Source of the DNA: Rhynchopus sp. YZ270_cl-10
Taxonomy: Eukaryota; Euglenozoa; Diplonemea; Diplonemida; Diplonemidae
Length of the DNA: 64,000 bases
Assembly: GCA_964035575.1 (NCBI GenBank)
Contig: OZ037870.1
Location: 62,001-126,000 of the forward strand
Direction: 5' to 3'
The first letter of the stretch is position 1. Each line of letters begins with the position of its first letter. The notes beneath the pieces are model-generated. The model had not been told where the DNA came from and ran no database searches. It was given only the letters and a program-made list of their open reading frames with translations. A program made the translations under genes and the position numbers. Below, in pieces: positions 20,949-30,875 of this stretch.

Positions 20949-23144
20949 CTACACCATATCCTGCGAAAACTCTGCCGGCAACAGTGGGGACTTCGACCCA
21001 TTCCTTTGCTGCGTTGTAGCTTTACATTGTACCAACAAGAGACCGTCCTCCTTCACAGCCCTACGCACGGCAGCAGTCTGTGTCTGGTGTGCAACACCAC
21101 CACCACCACCTCCACCACCTCCACTGAAGCTTCCATGATTTGACCCAGACCCTACTGGATGCGCTGTTGTAAAACCACCACCTGATGTTGTTGACATAGC
21201 AACGCTTGGAGCAGGACTCGCCCCAGAACGAACCGGAGGACGAAGCGAACGAAGCGAACCCCGTGTTGGGACCACTCCAGGTCGTTCCATATGGGACGAA
21301 CCTGCTTCTGAAGGGAGCGGGCTGTTCCTAGGCTTGCGTGGCTGGGTAGGGGTTGGGGTACGCCATGGGAGTTGCTTCGATAGAAGGGGCATGTCCCCTT
21401 TGCTGCCACGGTCTGCTTTGTTCGGGGAGAGTGGAGGTGAAGGGGGGGAGCCCAGCTTGGAGCGTGGGCTGGGCATTTCTACGCTGTTCTCACGGAGGCT
21501 GACGTAGCGTGCTTGGGACTCAGACTCCATTGAGATGGAGCTTGAAGGGAGGTGAATGGCATCAGTGGTGTTGTTGTCGGAATGCGAGGATTTGGATGAC
21601 TTTGTCGATTTCGTTTCGATGTCCTCCTGCATAAGCTCTTCATCAGAAGTGTCATCATCTTCCGCTTCTTGAATCCGTTCTGCCCTGCCACGTGTCGTAA
21701 AGTATGTCACCACATCCAACACCATCTGAATGAGTATAGCTAATACAATAACAACAAGACAGATCGCGCCAAATACAAAGAATATGCTCCCCGTCTCTTG
21801 GCCATAAAACCCGATCGCCATGCACAGCATCCCCACCCCCCCTGCAGCGAGACGTACCGTATCCAAGATTTGATCGCGATATTTTGCGTAGACCTTCAAA
21901 TGCCATTTCACGCCTAATGCAGTGAAGAACAGTACAGCGGTTAACCCTCGCATGTGCCCGCACATTGCCCAGGAGGAGGGTTGTGGGGAGGCAAGCACCG
22001 CGGTCACGGTGATGAGAACAAACTCAGTTGCAAGCCCCCAGCAGAAGTCTTGCTTGTAGGGGTGCAGCATGGAGGCGAATCGGACTGCGAAAGGGTTCTG
22101 CGGGTCTGTGCTGACCCAACATCCGGGGCCTATCATAGACAACTGCATAGTAGGTGGAAAGCATGTCTTTGGCGCTTCGACATCGGCACGGTATGTCGCC
22201 AGCTTCGGAATGCGGGTCATCGCAATCCAAGCAAGCCACGCAGGCAGCGCAATGCATATGGCCAACGCAACACCCCCGAGCACGCTTTCTTCATTGGTAT
22301 CCCCATGAAACAGCATTTGTACCGACGCAAAGGCAAGCCCCGGGTGCAGCACCACCAGCAACACCACTAAATAGGCGGGAAACCGCAGCATTCCTTGCAG
22401 CTGCAGTGAGGTGGGGGTTTTTCCCTTTCCTAACGACTGTTTACAACGTACCACCCACATACACAACAACGCTGGACACGCCGCAAGCAGCAGCACCGCG
22501 ATGCTCCCAACCAACGCTGCCACAGCGTACGACCCAAACACCTCCTCTACCCCTACAGAGCGAGCGAGATGCAGTCCTGGGGGTTCCAACCTGCGTTCTG
22601 CATCACACCGCCCTCCAAATGCAATGACAAACACCCCACCTGCACCACCCACCGCAGACGGCACCGCAAGCGACACTACTGCAGACAACCCAATCAACGG
22701 CGCTGAGACTACCCCTGCCAACCCCATCACCTCCACCTTGGTGTCATTGCTCACAGGGGCTGGCGACAGCGAGCTATTTGTTTCTGCATCGGAAGAAGAG
22801 TCGACGCAAGACTTTGTCGCGCAAAGACAGATACGAGTCTTCTCCGCACAAAACGCTGTAGGGGTAATAGGTGACACACCGATCCCTCTGCGGTTCAGGA
22901 TGGCCTCGTACGTTGTGCCCCGTCTCGTCAGAAAGCAGCCACTAGGCAGGTCGCTTCCTTCGAGAAGCTCTGTCACGTCTTGTATCGAAGCATCGAAGTT
23001 CCGTGCAGCGCTAAGACAGGAGCGTGCATCGGAGAGGAAAATGCCGCCCTCAGGGCGTGTTGTGTCCATGCAAGACTTTGCGCCTGTTTCTTGAAAATAT
23101 TCGCATGCTCCGACCACGGAAAGTGTAATGATATAGGCAAGCAT
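20949..23144 (-). CDS. Multi-pass membrane protein with Cys-rich ectodomain
   Basis: 731 residues. A signal peptide (about 1-14) precedes a short luminal Cys-containing module (14-108) with the spacing ARSCLSAARNF...SGCFL...FCAEKTRICLC. A hydrophobic stretch at 139-166 and seven clear membrane segments follow (about 204-232, 255-278, 288-308, 368-386, 399-417, 430-448, 452-482), then a cytosolic Ser/Pro/acidic tail with Gly-rich runs. The segment HPYKQDFCWGLATEFVLITV resembles the membrane core of the 1943-residue protein at 53-59 kb ([13 protein letters not shown]), so the two may be one family of TRP/Flc-like membrane proteins. Transport or sensing is inference. The start fits the signal peptide and an acceptor AG 35 nt upstream. 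Confidence 0.8.
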   Translation of the reverse strand: MLAYIITLSVVGACEYFQETGAKSCMDTTRPEGGIFLSDARSCLSAARNFDASIQDVTELLEGSDLPSGCFLTRRGTTYEAILNRRGIGVSPITPTAFCAEKTRICLCATKSCVDSSSDAETNSSLSPAPVSNDTKVEVMGLAGVVSAPLIGLSAVVSLAVPSAVGGAGGVFVIAFGGRCDAERRLEPPGLHLARSVGVEEVFGSYAVAALVGSIAVLLLAACPALLCMWVVRCKQSLGKGKTPTSLQLQGMLRFPAYLVVLLVVLHPGLAFASVQMLFHGDTNEESVLGGVALAICIALPAWLAWIAMTRIPKLATYRADVEAPKTCFPPTMQLSMIGPGCWVSTDPQNPFAVRFASMLHPYKQDFCWGLATEFVLITVTAVLASPQPSSWAMCGHMRGLTAVLFFTALGVKWHLKVYAKYRDQILDTVRLAAGGVGMLCMAIGFYGQETGSIFFVFGAICLVVIVLAILIQMVLDVVTYFTTRGRAERIQEAEDDDTSDEELMQEDIETKSTKSSKSSHSDNNTTDAIHLPSSSISMESESQARYVSLRENSVEMPSPRSKLGSPPSPPLSPNKADRGSKGDMPLLSKQLPWRTPTPTQPRKPRNSPLPSEAGSSHMERPGVVPTRGSLRSLRPPVRSGASPAPSVAMSTTSGGGFTTAHPVGSGSNHGSFSGGGGGGGGGVAHQTQTAAVRRAVKEDGLLLVQCKATTQQRNGSKSPLLPAEFSQDMV

Positions 23145-23316
23145 TTTGAGGGGCGTTTCCCCTTTACCCCGAAGGGATTCTGTGGTGATGGTGGGAGGGA
23201 GGAGGAGGAGGAGGGGGAAGAGGGGAGAAAAAGTGGGGAAAAGGTGTGAAAATGTCTATTATGTTTCCGCAGCAGCAAAAACGGGAGGGGAGAGAGAGAG
23301 AGAGAGAGAGAGCATT
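23145..23316 (-). promoter_or_regulatory. Probable spliced-leader acceptor, 731-residue gene
   Basis: A (CT)n run complementary to 23291-23312, a second pyrimidine-rich tract, then CACCACAG with the AG ending at 23180. Leader about 35 nt. Confidence 0.6.
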
Positions 23317-23484
23317 AGAAAAACGATGGCTCTGTGGGGGGAAAAGGAAATTTTATTTTGTCTGACCAAAAAAATGCAGGAAAATGCCTGCCAAAAAAAA
23401 AAAAAAATGGAACCTTTTTTTTTCCCACAACAGTTGAAGAGGCCAGACCACAAAAAAAAACACACTTTACTTGCTCTATCTAAC

Positions 23485-24333
23485 TCAATACAAATACTCG
23501 CTTATCAATGTCTTTGGGAGGCCGGTTTCTTTTACCTTTACTGTGAGGTGGCCTTCTTTGGTAAGTTTGACTGGTATGCACTCGGCACCACGGGTGTGGT
23601 CTGGGTTGCGTTCGAAGACGGGGCGTTGCCAATCGATGAGCGCGCTGAACTCCGCCACCATGTCACGGGCAGGCCCCAGCAGCGACGACTTCAACGCATG
23701 GAAGATCGCCAGCGCCACATCCTCATCCCCTGAGGTGCACCCAAACTCCCCCAAACACCCTGCCACCCGCCCCCCATCCACCACCTCCGGTGGCACTGCC
23801 ACGTTGACGCCAATCCCCACCACCATATGACTGCCCGCATCCTCTATCAAGTTCCCCGACACTTTCTTCTCCCCAATTAACACATCATTTGGCCACTTCA
23901 ACGAGACCCTCTTATCCGCCACTGCAGAGGTCGACACACCCTCCGGAAGGTGCCGGGAAAGTCCCTGCGCCACTGCGACACCTGTTTCGAGGGGGAGGTA
24001 CATCAGGCGTGAGAAGGGGAGCACCGTTTGGTCCTTGGGCACGCATATGCTCATGTAGGTGTTGCCTGCAGGGCTGACCCAGGTACGCCCTCCGGTCCCT
24101 CTGCCGCTGGCCTGTTGTGTTGCAGTGATAAGGAGCCAGTCAGAAGCGGCGTGGGTTTTGCATAGTTCCTTCGCACGGTCCATTGTGGATGAGGTCAGCT
24201 CGTACCGATACAACGTTGCTGTGCCTGCCTTCGCAATGCGTGGCTCTGGTGCCGCCATGTGTAATGAATACCCAACCGCGTTGTTGCAAACCTTTGCGGA
24301 AAGAACGAAAGCGCTGTTCGCTACACGGTGCAT
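23485..24333 (-). CDS. Biotin-protein ligase (holocarboxylase synthetase)
   Basis: 282 residues. It joins biotin via biotinyl-AMP to a lysine of carboxylases such as acetyl-CoA carboxylase. The family marks are present in order: SSTMDRAKEL (48-57), the adenylate-binding loop ASGRGTGGRTW (75-85), LKWPNDVLIGEKKVSGNLIE (145-164) and GIGVNV (173-178), then a short C-terminal domain. Length suits a catalytic-core-only BirA-class enzyme without a DNA-binding domain. The first 25 residues before a second Met (24258) are rich in small, hydroxylated and basic residues and may target mitochondria. The splice-acceptor AG abuts the first ATG, supporting the long form. It follows the membrane-protein gene on the same strand with no functional link. 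Confidence 0.93.
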   Translation of the reverse strand: MHRVANSAFVLSAKVCNNAVGYSLHMAAPEPRIAKAGTATLYRYELTSSTMDRAKELCKTHAASDWLLITATQQASGRGTGGRTWVSPAGNTYMSICVPKDQTVLPFSRLMYLPLETGVAVAQGLSRHLPEGVSTSAVADKRVSLKWPNDVLIGEKKVSGNLIEDAGSHMVVGIGVNVAVPPEVVDGGRVAGCLGEFGCTSGDEDVALAIFHALKSSLLGPARDMVAEFSALIDWQRPVFERNPDHTRGAECIPVKLTKEGHLTVKVKETGLPKTLISEYLY

Positions 24334-24395
24334 CTGAGAAGGGTAAAAGAGAGGGTAGAAAAGGGAGGAAGGAAAGAGAGAGGGTGACTAAAGAT
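24334..24395 (-). promoter_or_regulatory. Probable spliced-leader acceptor abutting the ATG
   Basis: A strong pyrimidine tract (CCCTCTCTCTTTCCTTCCTC onwards) ends TTCTCAG immediately before ATG at 24333. The whole 5' leader would come from the spliced leader. Confidence 0.65.
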
Positions 24396-24950
24396 GATCA
24401 AAGGAGCGGGAAAATGCCTTTTTTTTTTTTTTTTTTTTTTTTTGTCCTTTTCAAAATGCGATTCGAGACAATAGAGAGGGGGGAATGATCAAAACTGTAC
24501 TGTTTCTCTGATGATAGAATGCACCGGAAAACACACAAAAATTACAGTCGCCAGGGGGTGGGTATTGGGTGAGGTGGATGGGGGGGGTAGGCTTTGAGTA
24601 CGTTCCCCTCTCTAGTCAGGCTTTGCTAAAAAGGCATCTTGAGAGTGGGGATCAGGAATGAAACTTTTCTCGGTGTTTACACTGTGGTATCACGATTTAA
24701 ATAAAAAGTTTCTGCAAGTCTTTTGGGGAGAAAAAAAGAGAAAAAAAATGTAGTAAAAACGTTGAAAAGAAGACACACACAGCCTTTGTACGGGAACAGT
24801 TCTCTGCAACATCTTTTGTCTTCCGCTCTAGGCTGGATCATATATCTATGCACAACGTTCCTACAACAACGGTGGGAGAGGGGAAAAAAGAGGGAGGAAG
24901 AAGTGAGGGGGAAACAGAAAAACCTTGTAAGATGTGTGCCTCTGAGGGCG

Positions 24951-25145
24951 TAACGTCCAAAGAAAGGTCGTTGCGATGACTACAAGCTGTGACTTTATTG
25001 CGTAGTCTGATTAGATTACTTAATGTTTTGAACATTGGTTATTCATCAATCTTTTTTGTTGTATTTTTGGATCCTTTTTGTTTTGTTTAACGTCCAAAGA
25101 AAGGTCGTTGCGATGACTACAAGCTGTTACTTTATTGCGTAGTCA
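24951..25145 (+). repeat. 57-bp direct repeat pair
   Basis: TAACGTCCAAAGAAAGGTCG, then TTGCGATGACTACAAGCTGT and ACTTTATTGCGTAGTC at 24951-25007, recur at 25088-25144 with one mismatch, 137 bp apart. The first copy only is followed by TGATT. Function unknown. Confidence 0.85.
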
Positions 25146-25650
25146 CCCAAATTTATATCATGTTACGCACACTACTTTGTGAGCAAAAAAAGGTGTCACG
25201 TCATTCAACCCAACCGTGCTCCGCAACACCACCTCTACAAGAAGTAAAGTATGGAAGCGTCAACTCATCAAACACAAGAAGGAGGAACGGCAACACTTTT
25301 ATCATGATTTGTGCAACACTCCAAAAAAAATTTTTTTTTGGAATGCACAAAAACTGTCAAATGCAATTTTTAAAAAAAATGGCCCTTTTTTGCTAATAAT
25401 TAGCCATTAAAATGAATCTAAGATTCTCTGTTTGCGTCACCTGAAGGGTTCTCGTATAGTGTACTTTTTTTTTTTTGAAAATCCCCTTTTTTTTTCCCAC
25501 ATTTTTTTAAAAAACAGAACCAGAGAGCTCTCTCTGTTTTAAATCAACACATTTTTTTTTTTTTTTTTTTTTTTTTTGTTTTCCAATTTTTTTTTTTTGA
25601 AAATTCATTCCACACTCGATAGTGACATATCACAAAGAAAGAAATAAAGA

Positions 25651-25690
25651 AAACTTGTAAGATGAATGTGTACTCTCGTACACACATCTG
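25651..25690 (-). repeat. Interspersed hairpin (type B), best-paired copy
   Basis: GATG (25661-25664), arm TGTGTAC (25667-25673), loop TCTC, arm GTACACA (25678-25684), CATC (25685-25688). Eleven base pairs without mismatch. Confidence 0.8.
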
Positions 25691-25789
25691 GGAAAAAAAA
25701 ATACACACCTCCTTGAAATTCACAATGAAAGGAGGGTTATGGACAGGGGTTTGGGGGAAAAGTTTTTTAATTTTTTTTCTTTTTTTTTT

Positions 25790-25853
25790 GATAAATTGTT
25801 GAAGTAGTGTAGTTTTGCCTCGGTTGTGTCGCCACTGTTGCGCAATCTCCACT
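25790..25853 (-). repeat. Repeat D, long form
   Basis: A T-run, GATAAATTGTTGAAGTAGTG, TTGCCTCGGTTGTGTCGCC, ACTGTTGCGCAATCTCCACT. Pairs AGTG/CACT and TTGC/GCAA. On the gene-sense strand it ends in poly(A). Sisters at 39715-39777 and 50375-50437. Confidence 0.7.
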
Positions 25854-26288
25854 TTCTACTTTTTTCTTATTAGGGAGGAATATTGAGCGAGGAAGCTGTC
25901 ATGAAAAAAAAAGGTGTTCCTGCAAAAGATTCATGCGACATAAGTGTTCTGTGTAAAAAAAAAGGCGGAGAAATGCTTCGTTTGCATCATTTTTCTCCCC
26001 GCATTTTTTCCTCTTTTCCCCTCCCCTTTTCCAAAAAGAGGATAAAGGGGTGGGGGTTTCTTCCTCTTTGAAAAAGGTTATGAGTTGATCGCATCATGTA
26101 GACAAAGGAACCGTACAATGGGATGTATTTTGGTCGATTCCTAATAGGTTTTCACAATGCTGCTCAGGTTTAAAAAGAAACCACTAAAGATCGACAATAC
26201 TTAGGTAGCCTTATTAACTATGCTTTTTGAAGGGTTTGAAAAAGGGGATAGTGCAATCAGGTATCGTGTACACCATTCAGTTAAAAAC

Positions 26289-26708
26289 AAGTAATTGCTA
26301 TCGGAAAAAAACGGGGTGTGATGTGGAACTCCATCCTGAAATAATCTACAACACGCCCAGCATTCTGCTCTTCTGCAGGTATGCTAACGCTCTCCGTACG
26401 CTGCCAGACCCACTGGGACGCCAGCATCTGAAACGTTCAAGAAGGGGGCAGTCCTCTTCTTCGTCCAGCACCATCTGCTCGATAGCGTTGTTGGACGTCG
26501 GCTCGGCAGGCTCGGCGTGTTCCAGATCGTTTTTGTCCACAGGCTCCCCACATTGTCGTCGTCGTTGGAACACAGAATGCACAGACTACAACACATCGAT
26601 CACACCAGGCGCATCAGCACCTCCAGCAAATCGCCAGGATGCTACGGTGGTTTCGAAAATCGTGCGGAGTTCCACAGCACACCCCGTTTTTTCTTAGCAA
26701 TTACTTGT
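26289..26708. mobile_element. TIR element, about 420 bp
   Basis: About 43-bp imperfect terminal inverted repeats: CAAGTAATTGCTATCGG at 26289 onwards and its reverse complement at 26666-26708, both running through ACGGGGTGTG and TGTGGAACTCC. The inside gives a minus-strand reading with an acidic stretch, EQMVLDEEEDCPLLERFR. No transposase and no clear target duplication, so probably non-autonomous. Confidence 0.75.
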
Positions 26709-26830
26709 CCTTGTTGTTACTGTTGTTTTCAACCACCTTCCTTCAACCCTTGTAGGATCAGTTGCTATTTTTTTCGCGAAAACATGAAATTACACATTTC
26801 AAGAGAACAAATTAAAAAGGGTCCTTATTT

Positions 26831-26890
26831 GCATTTTTGGGATCCGCCCGTGCAGTGGTGGGGTCAATCTCGAAAATTGGACAATTTTTT
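26831..26890 (-). repeat. Dispersed repeat R2, copy d (inverted)
   Basis: GATCCGCCCGTGCAGTGGTG then GGGTCAATCTCGAAAATTGG matches the inverted R2 core (CCCCACCAC...GTCCATTTCGG). Confidence 0.6.
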
Positions 26891-27215
26891 GACTACTTAA
26901 ATTTTGAGAAATATGAGCCCGGTTGCTTATACGTGGGGCCCATTTTCAGCTAAAATTTTCCTCAAAATCTGGTTTTGTAAAATTGACCCTTTCCCCCCCC
27001 CCACATCGATTTCAATACTATACCTTACTTCACCTACGGTTGCCCTTACAGGGGGGGTGAAGGAAGGTAAGTTGAAAAAACGCCCCTTTTTTTGTTTTCA
27101 TTGCTATCGATAATCGAACCAAGACAGATCTTCTGTTGATGCCACGGAAAGAGAGAACACAAGTTTTAAACATGTCAGATCTGGATAGGTTTGGTTATCG
27201 AAAAAGAGCAAAGAA

Positions 27216-27264
27216 GAAGTTGAAAGTGCAAAAACGCCTCACCGTTCATCAGCGGACGCAGACA
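27216..27264 (-). repeat. Interspersed hairpin (type C)
   Basis: GAAGTTGAAAGTGCAAAAAC, GCCTCACCGTTCATCAGCGG, ACGCAGACAC. A loop insert with CATCAG is shared with 39211-39260 and 60009-60062. Confidence 0.6.
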
Positions 27265-27723
27265 CAACCAAATAACATTCATTTTCTGTAAAGAAGTTCA
27301 TCATGATAGAGAAAAAAAAACGAGAATGTAGGGAGGGAGCTTATTTGAGGGGGAAAAAATTGTAAGAATGGTGACATTTTATCGATTCCTGATATAGGTA
27401 GCTATTCTCAATGTTCTCTCCTTCGGGGGAAAAAAAAAACGTGAAAAAAGCTATAGCACTTTTTTTGTTCACCCCCATTGAAGAAACCCATCAGAAAAAT
27501 AAGACATTTATGTTCGTTTATTTTCTCGGTGGTATCGAATATACAACAACCACTATCACTAAAAGTGGTACACAAACAAAAAAAAAAAATAATTACTAAA
27601 ACCACCCGAACACCAAAAGGGTGCTTTACTACGGCACCGCCTGAATACATTTTATTTGTCGAAACCTACAAAAACGCAAACTCAAATTTTTTTTCAGAGT
27701 TCGATCTTATTTTTTGTTTTTTT

Positions 27724-27773
27724 GAAAAACTTGGTTGTATTAGTGTAGCCACCCCTAGAGTGTGCTCCACTAA
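27724..27773 (-). repeat. Short poly(A)-ended repeat D
   Basis: Plus strand T-run then GAAAAACTTGGTTGTATTAG, TGTAGCCACCCCTAGAGTG, TGCTCCACTA. Pairs TAGTG/CACTA. On the minus (gene-sense) strand it reads hairpin, then CCAAGTTTTTC and A-run, like a tiny SINE. Confidence 0.75.
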
Positions 27774-28047
27774 GTTTTTTGTTATTATTTTTTCCCCGAC
27801 TCTTTGTGAGATGACGAAGAGGGTCGGGCACACCCTCCAATAGCAACATTCTGCAAACCAAAAAGAAAAATCGCCAAACGGGCAAATGCTGTTTTTTTGT
27901 TTTTGTTTTTTTTTTACGCCACAAAAGATTGCTTCACACATAGGGACATTAATAGCTGAGCTCGTTTGTATTGGTTTGCAGTTTTGCACTGAAAGGAGTT
28001 AGAAAAAAGGGAGACAAAACACGACTCCAAAAAACAAAAAAAAAAAA

Positions 28048-28088
28048 CTTATAAGATGAATGTACCTCTCTCGTGCACATACATCTAA
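28048..28088 (-). repeat. Interspersed hairpin (type B)
   Basis: AACTTATAAGATGAATGTAC, loop CTCTCTC, GTGCACATACATCT. Outer GATG/CATC pairs; inner pairing is imperfect. Confidence 0.6.
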
Positions 28089-28117
28089 CAAATGCTATAA
28101 AAAATAACATATTTTTT

Positions 28118-28170
28118 AAAAAAACTTGGTTGTATTAGTGTAGACACCCGAGGATGAATCTCCACTATTC
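28118..28170 (-). repeat. Short poly(A)-ended repeat D
   Basis: AACTTGGTTGTATTAGTGTA then GACACCCGAGGATGAATC and TCCACTA. Confidence 0.7.
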
Positions 28171-28256
28171 TTTGTTGTATCGACAAGGGTTTAGACATGG
28201 GACACTCCACTCGGGTTGTAGAGTGTCAGACTTTGAGAAAAATAAATGAAAAAGAA

Positions 28257-28295
28257 AACTTGTAAGATGAATAAGCCTCACATCACACATCTTTT
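28257..28295 (-). repeat. Interspersed hairpin (type B, weak inner stem)
   Basis: AACTTGTAAGATGAATAAGC, CTCACATCACACATCTTTT. Outer GATG/CATC only. Confidence 0.55.
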
Positions 28296-28633
28296 AAGAA
28301 ACTGAACACATATTGATCACCTCTCCCCCCACACCAAAACAACCCTCAACCGAGCACACAAAAGCAGGCCACAATCAGTTGGTACACAGGTTTTTTTTTA
28401 CTTATTTTAAACAGCTCGTAAAGGTTTTTTCAATGAAGGGACAAAGGTGACTTCTACATGTTTTTTATTGAGGGCAGTTTCCCTTAAGGAAACTGACCCC
28501 CCTTAAGGAGGCGCTACTATGAACGCACTGCCTTTTGTTATGAGAAACTCATTGGCGGTACACATGCCTTCTACAAAAGGAATCGAAACGTCGATTTTTT
28601 TTTATTTTGAAAGAAAAGAAAAAAGAACAGAAA

Positions 28634-28670
28634 AAGCTTGCAAGATGAATGCGCCTCTGCACACATCATA
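28634..28670 (-). repeat. Interspersed hairpin (type B)
   Basis: GATG, arm TGCGC, loop CTCT, arm GCACA with one mismatch, CATC (28664-28667). Confidence 0.65.
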
Positions 28671-28696
28671 GAAAAGTTGATTTTTTTTTTTTTTTT

Positions 28697-28748
28697 TGAA
28701 AACTTGGTTGTATTAGGGTAGACCCACCCGAAGATGAGCTCCACTATT
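28697..28748 (-). repeat. Short poly(A)-ended repeat D
   Basis: A 17-nt T-run, then GAAAACTTGGTTGTATTAGG, GTAGACCCACCCGAAGATG, AGCTCCACTA. Confidence 0.72.
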
Positions 28749-29280
28749 TGTTTTCAATTCAATTCACAACTTATTTTTCCCTCGAAAAAAAAAATGAAAA
28801 ACAAATACTATATTTGTGTACACACATCACAGAAAAGAAATACCTGTAAGATAAACCCAAGCCACTCCTTTGACAACTTGAAGGGGAAAAAGCAAAGAAA
28901 GTTATTATTTCATATACTTTCTTTTCTCAAACGAAACGAAAAGAAAGCAAAGAAAGAAAAACAACTTACAGAACGTAATCTACAGCATGTACACAGACGT
29001 ATTTTTTTCCATCCCCACTTAAAACGAAAGAACGCAGACTGAGTCGAGAAGCGACCAAGATTTCACAAATCGTATTGTAACACAAAGCGAGGGGGGCTTT
29101 TTTTTGGGAAGTGCATAACACACATCCCCTTCTTTGGGTAAGCAAAGAACGTAAAGTAAAGAAGAGAGAAGACGAGGCAAGAGGAAAAAGGGAAGGAGGG
29201 AGGGAATGTGGGTTGTTTTTTTTTAAAGCAAAACAATTGATAAACTTTTTTTTGCTTTCTTTTTATTCTGCTTTTTTTTT

Positions 29281-29330
29281 TGAAAACTTGGTTGTATTAG
29301 TTTAGCCACCCTAGAGTGTGCTCCACTATA
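29281..29330 (-). repeat. Short poly(A)-ended repeat D
   Basis: TGAAAACTTGGTTGTATTAG then TTTAGCCACCCTAGAGTGTG and CTCCACTATA; nearly identical to 30971-31020. Confidence 0.75.
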
Positions 29331-29377
29331 CTACCGCTTTCTTATTTTCCTCCTCAAAATGAGCGGGGAAAAATAAT

Positions 29378-30294
29378 ATATCAGCCAAAATCTGCTTAGC
29401 CGTATACTTCGGGGCCTCGTTCACTTAATAAACCACAGATGCAAATTTTTGAGCCTACGACCCCGCATTTAACTCATTTCGATCCCCTGATTTCAATCCC
29501 AAAAAAATTTCAAAAAAATAAAAAAAAATTATTTTCTGAAATGACGTCGGCAGTTTTTTCACTTTTGCTCTCCGCCGCCTCAGGTGAGAAGTTATTTTCT
29601 AAACACCCCGAAAATGGGCGTATATGGATTTCCGAGCTCCCCGCGTTTCATAGAAAAAAAAATCGACCATTTTAGTGGAGTAGAAGTCAAAAAAAAGTGG
29701 CTCCAATGCTTTGTGCATGTAATACAGGGGATTTTCAGTGCAGAAAGAGTGGTCGGCTCCACCAAAAGTTGCATACCGTGGAGTGTGTTTCCAGTTGACA
29801 AAAATGGTCGGAATTGAAAGATTTGTCAAAAATAAATCCAAAGAAAAAAAAATCGACAACTTTTGACAAAAAAAATCTAATTTAGAGACATCGCTGTGTT
29901 GGACCCAAAGAGGAGATTTCCTCACCGTACAAAGTACACTGTATAGTACCCAGTACATAGTACCCATTCTCCCGCCGCCCACTCGCTCGCCCCAGATGCA
30001 TATTTTTGAGCGTCCGACCCCGGAATTGAACGTTTTCGCACCCTATCTTTCCAAGAATATTTTTTTTCAGAATGTGCCCGGGCCATAAAATCGATAAAAT
30101 CCTCCTGTCCACGGTCAAGTACGTTTGAGAGGCCGGGGGTGTAATATTTTCACCCGAAAAGGCGCGTATATGAATTTCCGGATCGATCTGAAAAAATTCC
30201 GGGGTCGCAACATTTTTTTGGCGGATTTTTTATCACTTTAAAGTGGCTCCAAAAACAGGCCTTTATATACGGCTAAGCAGATTTTGGCTGATAT
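29378..30294. mobile_element. TIR element, 917 bp, perfect 29-bp ends
   Basis: 29378-29406 (ATATCAGCCAAAATCTGCTT onwards) is the exact reverse complement of 30266-30294. Inside are two diverged direct copies of one sequence, about 29430-29700 and 29990-30255. Both start near GATGCA...TTTTTGAGC and CGACCCCG and end AAGTGGCTCC. No transposase was seen; non-autonomous. Confidence 0.8.
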
Positions 30295-30712
30295 CTGTTT
30301 GAAAAAAGACCGAACCTTCCCTGGACAGTGCACCACACAACAAAAAAAAAATGGAAAAAAAAATAACACAACAAAAATGTCCTCAGTACACAAAACGGAA
30401 CACACAGGTAATAAATTAAGGACATCTTCACCTTCTTGTTTTTCTTTTGCGTTTTTTTTGATTGGGTGGGCCATCTGTGTAGGAACTCTACTAGAAAAAT
30501 AGAAGGAAAAAGAACAGAAAAACTAGAAGAAAAAAAAAATATAGAGAAAAATGTTGGGTAAACGACTCAGCAGAGCTCGAGTCATTTACAAAAAAAAAAT
30601 ATATAAAAAAAAATAGACCCTTCTTGGAAAGGGTGGGCGCAGGGGTACGTTGCACACCTGATATTAAACCTGGTGGCGCTTCTTTGCCGATTTTTTTAAT
30701 ATATATTATTAT

Positions 30713-30855
30713 CGTGAATTTATTTTCCAGTATTTCACGCACAGGTGGAAACAGCCCGAGGGGAAGCATTTTTTCCCGAGGGCGAAGCCCGAGGGGAAAA
30801 ATGCTTCCCCGAGGGCTGTTTCCACCTGTAAGTGAAATACTGGTATAAATTCACG
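30713..30855. repeat. 143-bp near-perfect palindrome
   Basis: The left half (CGTGAATTTATTTTCCAGTA, ACAGGTGGAAACAGCCCGAG, GGGAAGCATTTTTTCCCGAG) is mirrored by the right half around GGCGAAGCC near 30784. A very stable hairpin or cruciform. A/T-rich pairing extends a little beyond both ends. Confidence 0.9.
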
Positions 30856-30875
30856 AAAATATATTATTTTATCTC

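Noticed and set aside
24951-25008. Possible C/D snoRNA (GATGA ... CTGA)
   Set aside because: Boxes are about 35 nt apart without a terminal stem, and the second copy at 25088 lacks the CTGA.
28734-29042. 102-codon plus-strand ORF, Lys-rich
   Set aside because: Translation of A-rich intergenic DNA on the strand opposite to all genes.
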